From Micromonospora chokoriensis (lineage in GTDB: Bacteria; Actinomycetota; Actinomycetes; Mycobacteriales; Micromonosporaceae), in NCBI RefSeq assembly GCF_000718555.1, contig NZ_JOAN01000020.1, forward strand, positions 1 through 64,000: 64,000 bases of DNA, given 5' to 3'. The notes under the pieces were generated by a model. That model saw nothing but the letters and a program-made list of their open reading frames with translations, searched no databases and had not been told where the DNA came from. Of the stretch, positions 16,441 to 25,131 are shown piece by piece (positions within the stretch are counted from its first letter, which is position 1; the number at the start of each line of letters is the position of its first letter). A program made the position numbers and the translations under genes.

Positions 16441-17313
16441 ATGAAGCTCGGGCTGCACTACTGGAACTACTCGACCCCGGCCGACCCGGCCGCGATCGCA
16501 CCGACCCTGGCGCAGACGGCGACCACCGCCGAGCAGGCCGGCGTGGCGTCGTTCACGGTGATGGACCATTTCTTCCAGATGGACGCGGTGTTCGCGGCCG
16601 AGGAGCCGATGCTGGAGGCGTACACCACGCTGGGCTTCGTCGCGGCGCTGACGCAGCGGATGACGCTGGGTGTGCTGGTCACCGGTGTGATGTACCGCTA
16701 CCCGGGGTTGCTCGCCAAGACCGTGACGACCCTCGACGTGCTCTCCGGCGGCCGGGCCCGCCTCGGCATCGGCGCGTCCTGGTACGAGCGGGAGCAGCTC
16801 GGGCTCGGCGTGCCGGTCGTCCCGGTGGCCGAGCGGTTCGAGCGGCTGGAGGAGACGCTGCGCATCTGCCGACAGATGTGGAGTGCCGACGACGGCCCGT
16901 TCAATGGCCAGCACTATCAGCTCGCCGAGACGATCAACTCGCCGCAGCCGTTGAGCCGCCCGCACCCGCCGATCATGATCGGCGGTGGCGGCGAGAAGAA
17001 GACCCTGCTGCTGGTGGCCCGGTACGCCGACGCCTGCAACCTGTTCGGCCGGGGCGGCACCGACGACATCGCGCGCAAGCTGGATGTGCTGCGCGGGCAC
17101 TGCGCCGCCGAGGGCCGCGACTACGACACCATCGAGAAGACGGTGGTCGCCTCCCGGTCGCCCCTGGATGACCTCGACGCGTTCCTCGCCGAGGTGTCCG
17201 ACTACGCCGCGCTCGGTGTCAGCGAGGTGCAGGTGACACCGGATCGGCACCCGGTCGAGTTTGCCCAGCGGCTCGGCGACGAGGTGCTGCCGCGCCTGGC
17301 GGAGATCGGCTGA
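16441..17313 (+). CDS. LLM-class F420-dependent oxidoreductase
   Basis: 290 residues with the luciferase-like TIM barrel: MKLGLHYWNY at the first strand, SFTVMDHFFQM, VTTLDVLSGGRARLGIGASWYE (the typical cofactor loop with a following RFERLEETLRICRQMW helix) and PPIMIGGGGEKKTLLLVARYAD. In actinobacteria this subfamily (probable F420-dependent, Rv2161c/Rv1855c type) uses reduced F420 rather than FMN. Substrate unknown. The start is the ATG with GGAGG 9 bases upstream; 19 extra N-terminal codons in the open frame have no such support. It is monocistronic and convergent with the small membrane protein gene. Confidence 0.75.
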   Translation: MKLGLHYWNYSTPADPAAIAPTLAQTATTAEQAGVASFTVMDHFFQMDAVFAAEEPMLEAYTTLGFVAALTQRMTLGVLVTGVMYRYPGLLAKTVTTLDVLSGGRARLGIGASWYEREQLGLGVPVVPVAERFERLEETLRICRQMWSADDGPFNGQHYQLAETINSPQPLSRPHPPIMIGGGGEKKTLLLVARYADACNLFGRGGTDDIARKLDVLRGHCAAEGRDYDTIEKTVVASRSPLDDLDAFLAEVSDYAALGVSEVQVTPDRHPVEFAQRLGDEVLPRLAEIG

Positions 17314-17328
17314 TCCCGCGACATCCGT

Positions 17329-17928
17329 CTACCGACGCCACAAGCCGATGATCGATAGGACGATCACGGCTGCGATCGAGCAGGCCAGCGTGGCGAAACC
17401 GTATTGCAGTCGGCGGGTCGCCCGGCGCAAGAAGCGATATCGATAGTTGAGCGTCTGCAGGACAACCCACAGGTTGACGGTGGCCGACATTCGTTCGGCG
17501 GATGCGGTCTGCGCTGCGAACGCCGCCCCGAAATCACGAAACGTGGGGGTGACTGCCAGCGTGTCCGAGTGCAGGTAGAACATGCCAGGCGGGGGGTCCG
17601 ATCCGTAGATGTCCCGCCAGCGCTTGGCTGCAAGGAGGGCATTTGTCGCGGCGACTATGGACGTGGCCGCGAGGATCAGCACTCCGAGTGCCGCCACCCC
17701 CATGGCGATGACCGTTACCTGACCTCCGTAGATGTCCTGATTGATGGCGCTCGGGAAGAGGAGTGCGACGCCACCGATGAGGACGGCGTTGGCGCTGATG
17801 ACGAAGGAAGCCCGATTCGCGATGGAACTGCGAAGTCCGTCATAGCGAGTGATGTGCCAACGAGCTGTCTCGATCAGCCTCCGATTCTCGTCGTCGGAAG
17901 GAGTTGCCTCGCGATTCTCCTCGGCCAT
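17329..17928 (-). CDS. Orphan three-segment membrane protein, Pycsar/SLATT-effector-like
   Basis: 199 residues. An N-terminal polar helix (DENRRLIETARWHITRYDG) leads into RSSIANRASFVISANAVLIGG and a first membrane segment, a second long segment (about 72-98), a cytosolic stretch with SDTLAVTPTFRDFGAAF, and a C-terminal segment (about 175-196). The pattern of a soluble helix running into ANRASFxxSANAxLI resembles DUF5706/PycTM and SLATT two-to-four-segment effectors of nucleotide-signalling defence systems, but no partner cyclase or sensor is adjacent. Its codon use looks less G/C-rich at third positions than its neighbours, hinting at recent acquisition. Function not established. Confidence 0.5.
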   Translation of the reverse strand: MAEENREATPSDDENRRLIETARWHITRYDGLRSSIANRASFVISANAVLIGGVALLFPSAINQDIYGGQVTVIAMGVAALGVLILAATSIVAATNALLAAKRWRDIYGSDPPPGMFYLHSDTLAVTPTFRDFGAAFAAQTASAERMSATVNLWVVLQTLNYRYRFLRRATRRLQYGFATLACSIAAVIVLSIIGLWRR

Positions 17929-18000
17929 GACTGGATGTTACGAATGCGGCGCAACGTGCAACCATCGTGGACCTTCCAGGCAGTCTCCAGGTCCAGTGAT

Positions 18001-18039
18001 CGAGGGGCTGTCCTCCATGGCGTCCAGGACAGCCCCTCG
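18001..18039 (-). terminator. Hairpin terminator downstream of the catalase gene
   Basis: A perfect 14-base-pair stem (arms 18001-18014 and 18026-18039) with an 11-base loop lies 14 bases past the catalase stop, in the orientation expected for its transcript. Confidence 0.75.
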
Positions 18040-18052
18040 ATGCTCAGCTGTG

Positions 18053-20314
18053 TCAGGCGACCGAGGCGGGGAACCGTTCCCACACCCGGTGCGCGGCCAG
18101 CAACTGCTGCACCGCCGTCAGAGCCTCGGCGCCTGAGCCCGCCGCCACGACGCCCGGGGTGCCGGCGACGCCGACCTGCTCCAGCACGGTGACGCCGGCT
18201 CCCCAGGCGCCGATCGCCTTGGCGTGCCGCCAGCACTCCTCGACGAGCAGCCGTACGCGCGGATCCACCGCGGCCGGACCCGGCTTGCCCGCCTTGTCGT
18301 CGCGGCCAGGTAGGGCGTCCGGTGCGGGTGCTGGCGCTCCGGCCAGCAGGATCGCGTCGAACTCGACCGACCGGCCGGTGGCGAACGTGCGCTGCACCGG
18401 CAGGTCCGCCACCGTGCCGCCGTGCGGGGCGATCAGCAGCGGCACCATGCCGGCCTCGAAGACGGCCCGGCGGACCTCGTCGATCGCGTCCAGGTCGCCG
18501 TCCGGGTCGACGACGATCCCGATCGTGCGACCGTCACTCGGCCACTCCCGACCGACCTGCGACAGCGCCGGGCTGGGTGTGGCGTCGACCAGCGGCACGG
18601 TCGGCTGCGGTGCGGGCAGGCCCAGGCCGGTGGCGACCTGCTCGCAGAGCACCGGGTCGATGTTGGCGAGGCTGCGCAGTTGACGTTCCTTGATCGCCTG
18701 GTGGTAGCACTTGCCCAGCTCGAAGGTGTACGCCCGGATGATGTGCTCCTTCTCGACCGGCGACATGCTCAGCCAGAACAGACGGACCTGGCTGTAGTGG
18801 TCGTCGAACGAGGCCGGGTTCGCCCGTACCTTCGGTGCCTGCGCCACGGTGACCGGCACGTCGAGGAACGCGTGCTCGGGGTCCCCGGCCGGGGAGGGGT
18901 TGCCGCCGTCGAGCGAGTTCGGTCGGTACGGCGCGACGCCCGCGTGCACGGCCTGCTGGTGGAAGCCGTCGCGCAGCATGTCGTTCACGGCGGCGTGCGG
19001 GCGGTTGATCGGGATCTGCGAGAAGTTGGGCCCACCCAGGCGGGTGAGCTGCGTGTCGACGTACGAGAAGAGTCGGCCCTGCAACAGCGGGTCGTTCGTG
19101 ACGTCGATGCCCGGCGGGAGGTGGCCGAGGTGGAAGGCGACCTGTTCGGTCTCGGCGAAGAAGTTCGTCGGCGTCCGGTTGAGCACCAGCTTCCCAATGG
19201 GCTGCACCTCGGCCAGCTCCTCCGGCACGATCTTCGTCGGGTCGAGCAGGTCGATCCCGTCGAAGGTCTCCTCGGGGGTGTCCGGGAAGACCTGGATGCC
19301 CAGCTCCCACTCGGGGTACGCGCCGGCCTCGATGGCGTCGTAGAGGTCGCGGCGGTGGAAGTCCGGGTCCATGCCGCTGAGTAGCTGAGCCTCCTCCCAG
19401 GTCAGCGAGTGCACGCCCAGCTTCGGCTTCCAGTGGAACTTGGCCAGCACCGTCTCCCCGGCCTCGTTCACGAGGCGGAAGGTGTGCACGCCGAAGCCCT
19501 CCATCGTCCGGTACGACCGCGGGATGCCCCGGTCGGACATGTTCCAGATGGTGTGGTGCTGCGCCTCGGTGTGCAGCGACACGAAGTCCCAGAAGGTGTC
19601 GTGGGCGCTCTGCGCCTGCGGGATCTCCCGGTCGGGGTGCGGCTTGGCGGCGTGGATGATGTCCGGGAACTTGATCGCGTCCTGGATGAAGAAGACCGGC
19701 ATGTTGTTGCCGACCAGGTCGAAGGTGCCCTCGTCGGTGTAGAACTTGGTGGCGAAGCCACGGGTGTCGCGGACCGTGTCGGCCGAACCCCGCGAACCGA
19801 GCACCGTGGAGAACCGCACGAAGACCTCGGTCTCGCGTCCCTTCTTGAGGAAGCCGGCCCTGGTGACCGCCTCGGCGGTGCCGTACGCGGTGAAGACACC
19901 GTGCGCGCCGGCGCCTCGGGCGTGCACCACCCGCTCCGGAATGCGTTCGTGGTCGAAATGCGTGATCTTCTCGCGCAGGTGGTGGTCCTGCAGCAGCACC
20001 GGGCCGCGCGGGCCGGCCTTGAGTGAGTGGTCGGTGTCGCGCAGCCGTGCCCCGTTCGCGGTCGTGAGGTAGGCCCCCTGCTGACCGTTCGCGGTTGTCG
20101 GCGCGCCGGTCTGGGCACCGGTCGGCGTGCGGGTCTGCGGTGCCCCCTGTTCCGGCTTCGGCGGCAGTGGGTCGTGCGGCGTCGTCGGCTCCTCGAGTGG
20201 CGGTGGCGCGCTCCCCGGCGCACCGGGGACGTCCGGGGTGAGGGCATCGGCGATCTTTCCTGAGGCGGTCTTCACGACGTTCTTGACCGCCTCGGCGGGC
20301 TTGCTGGAATCCAC
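18053..20314 (-). CDS. katE: Large-subunit catalase, HPII (KatE) type
   Basis: 753 residues, the same length as E. coli HPII. A variable Pro/Thr-rich N-arm (1-85) precedes the catalase core with distal His131 (RVVHARG), Asn204 (GNNMPVFF) and haem-ligand Tyr418 (RLFSYVD). His395 aligns with the E. coli His that forms the covalent bond to the proximal Tyr; all four sit at a constant offset of +3 from E. coli numbering. The last 150 residues (IGIVVDPDGDLDAI) form the flavodoxin/DJ-1-like domain typical of this clade. It disproportionates hydrogen peroxide in the cytoplasm. The GTG start is chosen because GAGAGG lies 8 bases upstream; 25 more codons are open but unsupported. Confidence 0.92.
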   Translation of the reverse strand: MDSSKPAEAVKNVVKTASGKIADALTPDVPGAPGSAPPPLEEPTTPHDPLPPKPEQGAPQTRTPTGAQTGAPTTANGQQGAYLTTANGARLRDTDHSLKAGPRGPVLLQDHHLREKITHFDHERIPERVVHARGAGAHGVFTAYGTAEAVTRAGFLKKGRETEVFVRFSTVLGSRGSADTVRDTRGFATKFYTDEGTFDLVGNNMPVFFIQDAIKFPDIIHAAKPHPDREIPQAQSAHDTFWDFVSLHTEAQHHTIWNMSDRGIPRSYRTMEGFGVHTFRLVNEAGETVLAKFHWKPKLGVHSLTWEEAQLLSGMDPDFHRRDLYDAIEAGAYPEWELGIQVFPDTPEETFDGIDLLDPTKIVPEELAEVQPIGKLVLNRTPTNFFAETEQVAFHLGHLPPGIDVTNDPLLQGRLFSYVDTQLTRLGGPNFSQIPINRPHAAVNDMLRDGFHQQAVHAGVAPYRPNSLDGGNPSPAGDPEHAFLDVPVTVAQAPKVRANPASFDDHYSQVRLFWLSMSPVEKEHIIRAYTFELGKCYHQAIKERQLRSLANIDPVLCEQVATGLGLPAPQPTVPLVDATPSPALSQVGREWPSDGRTIGIVVDPDGDLDAIDEVRRAVFEAGMVPLLIAPHGGTVADLPVQRTFATGRSVEFDAILLAGAPAPAPDALPGRDDKAGKPGPAAVDPRVRLLVEECWRHAKAIGAWGAGVTVLEQVGVAGTPGVVAAGSGAEALTAVQQLLAAHRVWERFPASVA

Positions 20315-20498
20315 TGAATGAACCTCTCCATGGCGCGTGTGCGGGCCGGCGCCTGCCCTGCTACCCCAGGTCAGAGGGTCGAAACACAACTCGCCTCGCC
20401 ATCCTCGGCAGGGACTGGTGATTTCGCCGATGCCAGGATCGGCGAGGCGGCCAAAACTGACACACGTCGATATCCCTCGACTTTAGGGAGTGCCCGAC

Positions 20499-21398
20499 GT
20501 GTCCTCACCAACCACCACCAGTCCCCGTTCCGTCGCAGCCCGTGCCACCCGGTTCGCGCTGGCCGCCGTCCTGGCCGCCGGTGGCGTCCTGGCCGGATCG
20601 TCCGGCGCCGCGCAGGCCGCCGGCCCCTACGAGCGGGGCCCGGCCCCGACCACCGCGATCCTGGAGGCCAGTCGCGGCCCGTTCGCCACGGCCTCGCAGA
20701 ACGTCTCCTCGCTGAGCGTCACCGGCTTCGGCGGCGGCGTCATCTACTACCCGACCAGCACCAGCGAGGGAACCTTCGGGGCCATCGCCATCTCGCCCGG
20801 TTACACCGCCGCCTGGTCCAGCATCAGTTGGCTCGGGCCGCGCATCGCCTCGCACGGCTTCGTGGTGATCGGCATCGAGACCAACAGCCGGCTCGACCAG
20901 CCGGACAGCCGGGGCCGGCAGTTGCTCGCCGCGCTGGACTACCTCACCGAGCGAAGCTCGGTGCGCACCCGGATCGACAGCAGTCGACTCGCGGTGGCCG
21001 GCCACTCCATGGGTGGCGGTGGCAGCCTGGAGGCGGCCTCGGCCCGGCCCTCGTTGCAGGCCGCGGTGCCGCTGGCACCGTGGAACCTGGACAAGAGCTG
21101 GTCCGAGCTGCGGGTGCCGACGCTGATCGTCGGCGGTGAGAGCGACACCGTCGCGCCGGTCGCGTCGCACTCGGTGCCGTTCTACAACAGCATCCCGGCC
21201 TCTGCCGAGAAGGCGTACCTGGAGCTGAACGGGGCGAGTCACTTCTTCCCGCAGACGACGAACACGCCGACCGCACGGCAGATGGTGGCCTGGCTGAAGC
21301 GGTTCGTCGACGACGACACCCGCTACGAGCAGTTCCTCTGCCCCGGCCCGAGCGGCTCGCAGATCGAGGAGTACCGCAACACCTGCCCCAGCGCCTGA
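20499..21398 (+). CDS. Secreted cutinase / PET-hydrolase-like polyester hydrolase
   Basis: 299 residues: a signal peptide (to about residue 41, [11 protein letters not shown]), then an alpha/beta-hydrolase closely resembling Thermobifida cutinases and the bacterial PET hydrolases. Shared landmarks are [30 protein letters not shown], the catalytic Ser170 in GHSMGGGG, Asp216 (GGESDTVAP) and His248 (GASHFFP), oxyanion/clamp residues Tyr102 (PGYTAAW) and Trp195 (PWNLDKSW), and the C-terminal FLCP...NTCP cysteine pair. It lacks the second, active-site disulfide of Ideonella PETase. Natural substrates are probably cutin-like polyesters. The start is the second GTG, with AGGGAG 8 bases upstream. Monocistronic, followed by a hairpin. 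Confidence 0.88.
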   Translation: MSSPTTTSPRSVAARATRFALAAVLAAGGVLAGSSGAAQAAGPYERGPAPTTAILEASRGPFATASQNVSSLSVTGFGGGVIYYPTSTSEGTFGAIAISPGYTAAWSSISWLGPRIASHGFVVIGIETNSRLDQPDSRGRQLLAALDYLTERSSVRTRIDSSRLAVAGHSMGGGGSLEAASARPSLQAAVPLAPWNLDKSWSELRVPTLIVGGESDTVAPVASHSVPFYNSIPASAEKAYLELNGASHFFPQTTNTPTARQMVAWLKRFVDDDTRYEQFLCPGPSGSQIEEYRNTCPSA

Positions 21399-21411
21399 CG
21401 GCGGTTCGCGG

Positions 21412-21438
21412 GGGGCGGTCGCCGCTGGCGGCCGCCCC
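21412..21438 (+). terminator. Hairpin terminator after the polyester hydrolase
   Basis: Arms 21412-21423 and 21427-21438 pair over 12 positions with one G-U wobble and a 3-base loop, 13 bases after the stop. Confidence 0.6.
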
Positions 21439-21468
21439 ATCCGCAGGTGGAAGCGGGCATTGAAGGTC

Positions 21469-21505
21469 TTGACGGGATTCCCGAGAAACGTACACTGCGA
21501 GTGTA
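21469..21505 (+). promoter_or_regulatory. liv-type operon promoter with a palindromic operator over the -10
   Basis: -35 TTGACG (21469-21474), 16-base spacer, -10 TACACT (21491-21496). The -10 is the left half of a perfect palindrome TACACT-GCG-AGTGTA (21491-21505), so a bound dimeric repressor would block polymerase. AGGGGGA (21524-21530) follows as ribosome site for the first ATPase gene. The downstream TetR gene (26728) is a candidate binder. Confidence 0.6.
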
Positions 21506-21536
21506 AATAACACCCGCCACGACAGGGGGATGGGTG

Positions 21537-22325
21537 ATGGAGCGCGGCCTCGAACTGCACCACATCGGCGTCCGTTTCGGCGGCCTCACCGCCCTCGACG
21601 ACGTCTCCCTGCGGGTGCCACCCAACCGGGTGGTGGGCGTGATCGGGCCCAACGGCGCCGGCAAGACCACGCTCTTCAACGTGATCTGCGGATTCGTCGC
21701 ACCGGAGTCGGGCTCGCTCACCCTCGACGGTCGGCCACTGCGGCCACGCCCGCACCGGCTGACTCGGCTCGGCATCGCCCGGACCCTGCAGGGCACCGGG
21801 CTCTTCGCCGGGCTGAGCGTGCTGGAGAACGTGATGACCGGCGCCTCGCACACCGCCCGCGCGGGCTTCGTCCCGGCGCTGCTCGGGCTGCCGGCCAGCG
21901 ACCGCGACGAGCGCCGGCTCCGTCGGCACGCCCTGGCCATCCTCGACGACCTGGGCATCGTCGAACACGCCGAGGCCGCGCCGACCACACTGCCCTTCGC
22001 TGTACGCCAGCGGGTCGCCCTGGCCCGCGCGCTCGCCGCCCGGCCCCGGCTGCTCCTGCTCGACGAACCGGCCGGGGGCCTCGGCGCCGACGACATCGCC
22101 GAGCTGGCGGAGCTGGTCCGACAACTGCCTCGGCGGGACACCGACCCCTGCGCCGTGCTCCTGGTCGAGCACCACATGGACCTGGTGATGGCCGTCTGCG
22201 ACGAGCTCGTGGTGCTCGACTTCGGCCGGGTCATCGCCGCCGGCACCCCGGACGAGATCCGCGACGACCCGGCGGTCACCGACGCGTACCTCGGTGCCAC
22301 CGTCGAGGAAGAGGTTTCCCCATGA
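21537..22325 (+). CDS. livG: Branched-chain amino-acid-type ABC transporter ATPase (LivG-like)
   Basis: 262 residues with Walker A (GPNGAGKTT), Q-loop region (RTLQGTGLF), a signature replaced by TLPFAVRQRVALARAL where LSxGQ is normal, Walker B (LLLLDEPAGGL) and H-loop (LVEHHMD). GGL after the Walker B Glu and the length fit LivG. The signature LPFAVRQR is degenerate: the canonical LSGGQ reads LPFAV, as in many LivG proteins that carry LPYGxQR. It energises uptake with the partner ATPase LivF, whose ATG overlaps its stop. The start chosen is the ATG 6 bases from the purine-rich site; a GTG one codon earlier is possible. Confidence 0.82.
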   Translation: MERGLELHHIGVRFGGLTALDDVSLRVPPNRVVGVIGPNGAGKTTLFNVICGFVAPESGSLTLDGRPLRPRPHRLTRLGIARTLQGTGLFAGLSVLENVMTGASHTARAGFVPALLGLPASDRDERRLRRHALAILDDLGIVEHAEAAPTTLPFAVRQRVALARALAARPRLLLLDEPAGGLGADDIAELAELVRQLPRRDTDPCAVLLVEHHMDLVMAVCDELVVLDFGRVIAAGTPDEIRDDPAVTDAYLGATVEEEVSP

Positions 22326-23044
22326 CCGCGACCGACCTGCTCGTCGTGCGGGGGCTGGTGGCCGGTTACGGTGCCGCGCCGGTGCTGCGGGCCATCGACC
22401 TCACCGTCCCGGCCGGCACGATCGCGGCGGTCGTCGGTGCCAACGGCGCCGGCAAGACCACCCTGCTGCGCGCGCTCTCCGGCATGATCCGCCCGGCCGC
22501 CGGCCAGGTCCTCCTCGCCGGGGAGGACCTGCGGGGTACGCCGGTGGAGCAGCTCGTCCGACGCGGCATGGCGCACGTCCCGGAGGGTCGGGGCGTGATC
22601 AGCGAGCTGACCGTCGACGAGAACCTGCGCCTCGGCGGGCTGTGGCGACGCGACCGGGCCGACGCGGGGCGGGCCCTGGACGAGGTCTACCAGCTCTTCG
22701 AGCCACTGGCCCGACGCCGCCGGCACCTCGGCCACCAGCTCTCCGGCGGTGAGCGGCAGATGCTCGCGCTCGGCCGGGCCCTGGTCGGCCGACCCCGTCT
22801 GCTGCTCCTGGACGAGCCGTCGCTGGGCCTGGCGCCACGGGTGGTCGCCCGGACCATGGCGCTGCTGCGTCAACTGCGTGACCGCACCGGCCTGACCGTC
22901 CTGCTGGTCGAGCAGAACGTGCGCAGCGCGCTCGCCGTCGCCGACCAGGGCGTGGTGATGTCCCTCGGTCGGGTGGTGATCGCCGCCCCGGCGGTGCAGC
23001 TGCGCGACGACGTCGACCTGCGCCACGCGTACCTCGGTTTCTGA
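22322..23044 (+). CDS. livF: Branched-chain amino-acid-type ABC transporter ATPase (LivF-like)
   Basis: 240 residues, starting in a four-base overlap with livG. Walker A GANGAGKTT, HVPEGRGVISELTVDENL (the LivF-typical EGRxxFxxLTVxENL region), signature LSGGERQ, Walker B LLLLDEPSLGLAP and H-loop VEQN (Asn after Gln in place of the usual His, as in LivF proteins). It forms the ATPase pair with LivG for the permeases encoded next. The import substrate (branched-chain amino acid, urea, amide or short acid) cannot be fixed from the ATPases. Confidence 0.85.
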   Translation: MTATDLLVVRGLVAGYGAAPVLRAIDLTVPAGTIAAVVGANGAGKTTLLRALSGMIRPAAGQVLLAGEDLRGTPVEQLVRRGMAHVPEGRGVISELTVDENLRLGGLWRRDRADAGRALDEVYQLFEPLARRRRHLGHQLSGGERQMLALGRALVGRPRLLLLDEPSLGLAPRVVARTMALLRQLRDRTGLTVLLVEQNVRSALAVADQGVVMSLGRVVIAAPAVQLRDDVDLRHAYLGF

Positions 23045-23075
23045 CCACCACCTCGTCCCCCCGGAGGGAGGACTG

Positions 23076-23954
23076 TTGGACCGCTTCGTCTTCCTCACCG
23101 TCGACGGCCTGTCCCGCGGCGCGGTGTACGCAGCGTTCGCGCTGGCCCTGGTGCTCATCTGGCGGGCGGCGCGGGTCGTCAACTTCGCCCAGGGGGCGAT
23201 GGCCGTCGCCGCCGCGTACGTCGCCTTCACCGTCAGCACCGCGACCGGCTCCTACTGGCTGGGTTTCGTTGTCGCGATCGTCGCCGGTCTGCTGCTCGGC
23301 GCGCTCGTCGACCGCGTCGTGATGCGGCACGTCGACCACGCCTCACCGCTCAACCCCGTGATCGTCGCGCTCGGGCTGGTGCTGCTGATCCAGGCCGTGC
23401 TCGGCATGGTGTACGGCAACGAGTTCCGCCCCGCCGAGGCGCCGTTGCGCCGGTCCGCCCTCACCGTGGGCGGGTTCGCCGTGCTGTCGCCGTACGACCT
23501 GTTCGTCTTCGCCACGATCGGGGTGGTGGTCAGCGGCCTGGCCTGGCTTTTCGCGCGTACCCCGGTGGGGTTGCGGATGCGCGCGGCGGCCTTCGCGCCG
23601 GAGGTCTCCCGCCTGCTCGGGGTAAACGTCGGTGGCATGTTGACCCTCGGCTGGGCGCTCGCCTCCGGGGTGGGCGCACTGGCCGCCATGCTGGTCCTGC
23701 CGACCGAGTTGGGTCTGCACCCGCACGCGATGGACCTGGTGTTCGTCTCGGCGTTCACCGCGGCGGTGGTCGGTGGGCTGGACAGTCCACCGGGGGCGGT
23801 GGTCGGCGGCCTGGTGGTGGGGTTGCTGCTCTCCTACGTGAGCGGCTACGCCGGCAGTGACCTCACCCCGCTCGCGGTGTTGGTCCTGCTGCTGGCGGTG
23901 CTGCTGGTGCGGCCCGGCGGGCTCTTCGCCCCGGTCGTGGCGAGGCGGGTGTGA
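23076..23954 (+). CDS. livH: Branched-chain amino-acid-type ABC permease (LivH-like)
   Basis: 292 residues with about eight hydrophobic segments. It opens with LTVDGLSRGAVYAAFALALVL and contains VNFAQGAMA, both LivH hallmarks, and ends with GGLDSPPGAVVGGLVVGLL, the conserved permease loop region. The start is a TTG because GGAGGGAG lies five bases upstream and no ATG or GTG fits. Its stop overlaps the GTG of livM. Confidence 0.85.
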   Translation: MDRFVFLTVDGLSRGAVYAAFALALVLIWRAARVVNFAQGAMAVAAAYVAFTVSTATGSYWLGFVVAIVAGLLLGALVDRVVMRHVDHASPLNPVIVALGLVLLIQAVLGMVYGNEFRPAEAPLRRSALTVGGFAVLSPYDLFVFATIGVVVSGLAWLFARTPVGLRMRAAAFAPEVSRLLGVNVGGMLTLGWALASGVGALAAMLVLPTELGLHPHAMDLVFVSAFTAAVVGGLDSPPGAVVGGLVVGLLLSYVSGYAGSDLTPLAVLVLLLAVLLVRPGGLFAPVVARRV

Positions 23955-25048
23955 GCGCCACGAGGGCGGCCCTGCCGCCGAGACACCAGCTCGCCGAGGC
24001 GGGCCGACCGGTTGACCGGCCACGCGGCTCCACCCTGCTGCGTCACCTCGCGGTGGTGCTGGCCGCCGGGTTGCTGCTGGTGGCGGTCAGCTATGCCGTC
24101 GAGCCGTTCCGCAACTTCCAGCTGGCCACCGTGGCCGCCTATCTCTGCGCGACCGCCGGGCTGACCGTCCTCACCGGGCTCAACGGTCAACTGTCGCTCG
24201 GGCACGGTGCCCTGATGGCCACCGGGGCGTACACGGTGGCGTTGTGCCAGAACGCGTTCGCCGACCGGGGGATGACCGGCGGTTGGCTGTTGGTGCTCTC
24301 GCTGGGTGCGGCGATCGTCAGCACGGTCGCGGTCGGCGCGGTGGTGGGTGTGGCAGCGGCCCGGCTGCGTGGTCCCTACCTGGCCGGGGTCACCCTCGCG
24401 GTGGCCGTGGTCGTGCCGGCGTTGGCGGTCACCTTCGACGGGGTGTTCAACGGCGAGCAGGGTCTGTCGGTGCCCGTGGAGCCGCCGCCGCTGGCGCTCG
24501 GCCCGTACTTCCCCTACGAGCGGTGGCAGCTCTGGCTCACCGGCGCGGCCACCCTGCTCGCCCTGCTGTTGTTGGCGAACCTGATCCGCAGCCGGTACGG
24601 GCGTACCTTCCGGGCGGTCCGCGACGACGAGGTGGCGGCCCGCCTCGCCGGCATCCACGTGGCCCGTACCCAGGTTCTCGCGTTCGTGGTCAGCGCCGCC
24701 ACCGCCGGGCTCGGTGGCGCGTTGCTGGCGGTGCTCGCGCTGAGCGTCTCCCCCGGGGCGTTCTCGCTGACCCTGTCGCTGTTCCTGCTGATGGCCGTGG
24801 TGATCGGCGGTCTCGGCCGGCTCGCCGGCGCGCTGTGGGGGGCGATCCTGTTGGTCGCCCTGCCCGACCTCACCCACTCCGTGACCGAGCTGTTCACGCT
24901 ATCGCCCGCAGTCGCGCAGCGGCTGGAGGGAAATCTGCCGCTGGCGATCTTCGGGGTCACCCTGATCGTCGTCATGATCGCCGCACCCGGCGGCGTGCAG
25001 GGTCTGTTGTCCCGCCTTGGTCGGCGCCTGCGGGCCCGGCGTTCCTGA
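23951..25048 (+). CDS. livM: Branched-chain amino-acid-type ABC permease (LivM-like)
   Basis: 365 residues, starting with GTG inside the livH stop. After a 35-residue basic N-terminus come about nine hydrophobic segments with the LivM motifs LTGLNGQLSLGHGALMATGAY and RFxAVRDDEVAARLAGIHVARTQ-type loop, the ATPase-docking segment. It pairs with LivH to form the channel. The binding-protein gene follows after about 80 bases, with a small GC hairpin in the gap. Confidence 0.85.
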   Translation: MSATRAALPPRHQLAEAGRPVDRPRGSTLLRHLAVVLAAGLLLVAVSYAVEPFRNFQLATVAAYLCATAGLTVLTGLNGQLSLGHGALMATGAYTVALCQNAFADRGMTGGWLLVLSLGAAIVSTVAVGAVVGVAAARLRGPYLAGVTLAVAVVVPALAVTFDGVFNGEQGLSVPVEPPPLALGPYFPYERWQLWLTGAATLLALLLLANLIRSRYGRTFRAVRDDEVAARLAGIHVARTQVLAFVVSAATAGLGGALLAVLALSVSPGAFSLTLSLFLLMAVVIGGLGRLAGALWGAILLVALPDLTHSVTELFTLSPAVAQRLEGNLPLAIFGVTLIVVMIAAPGGVQGLLSRLGRRLRARRS

Positions 25049-25131
25049 GCTGTCCCCAGCCCGGCTCCGGCCGGGCGCCCCACCACCACACCGTTCCCTG
25101 ACAACCGGACCGAGAAAGGTCGGTGTTCTCC

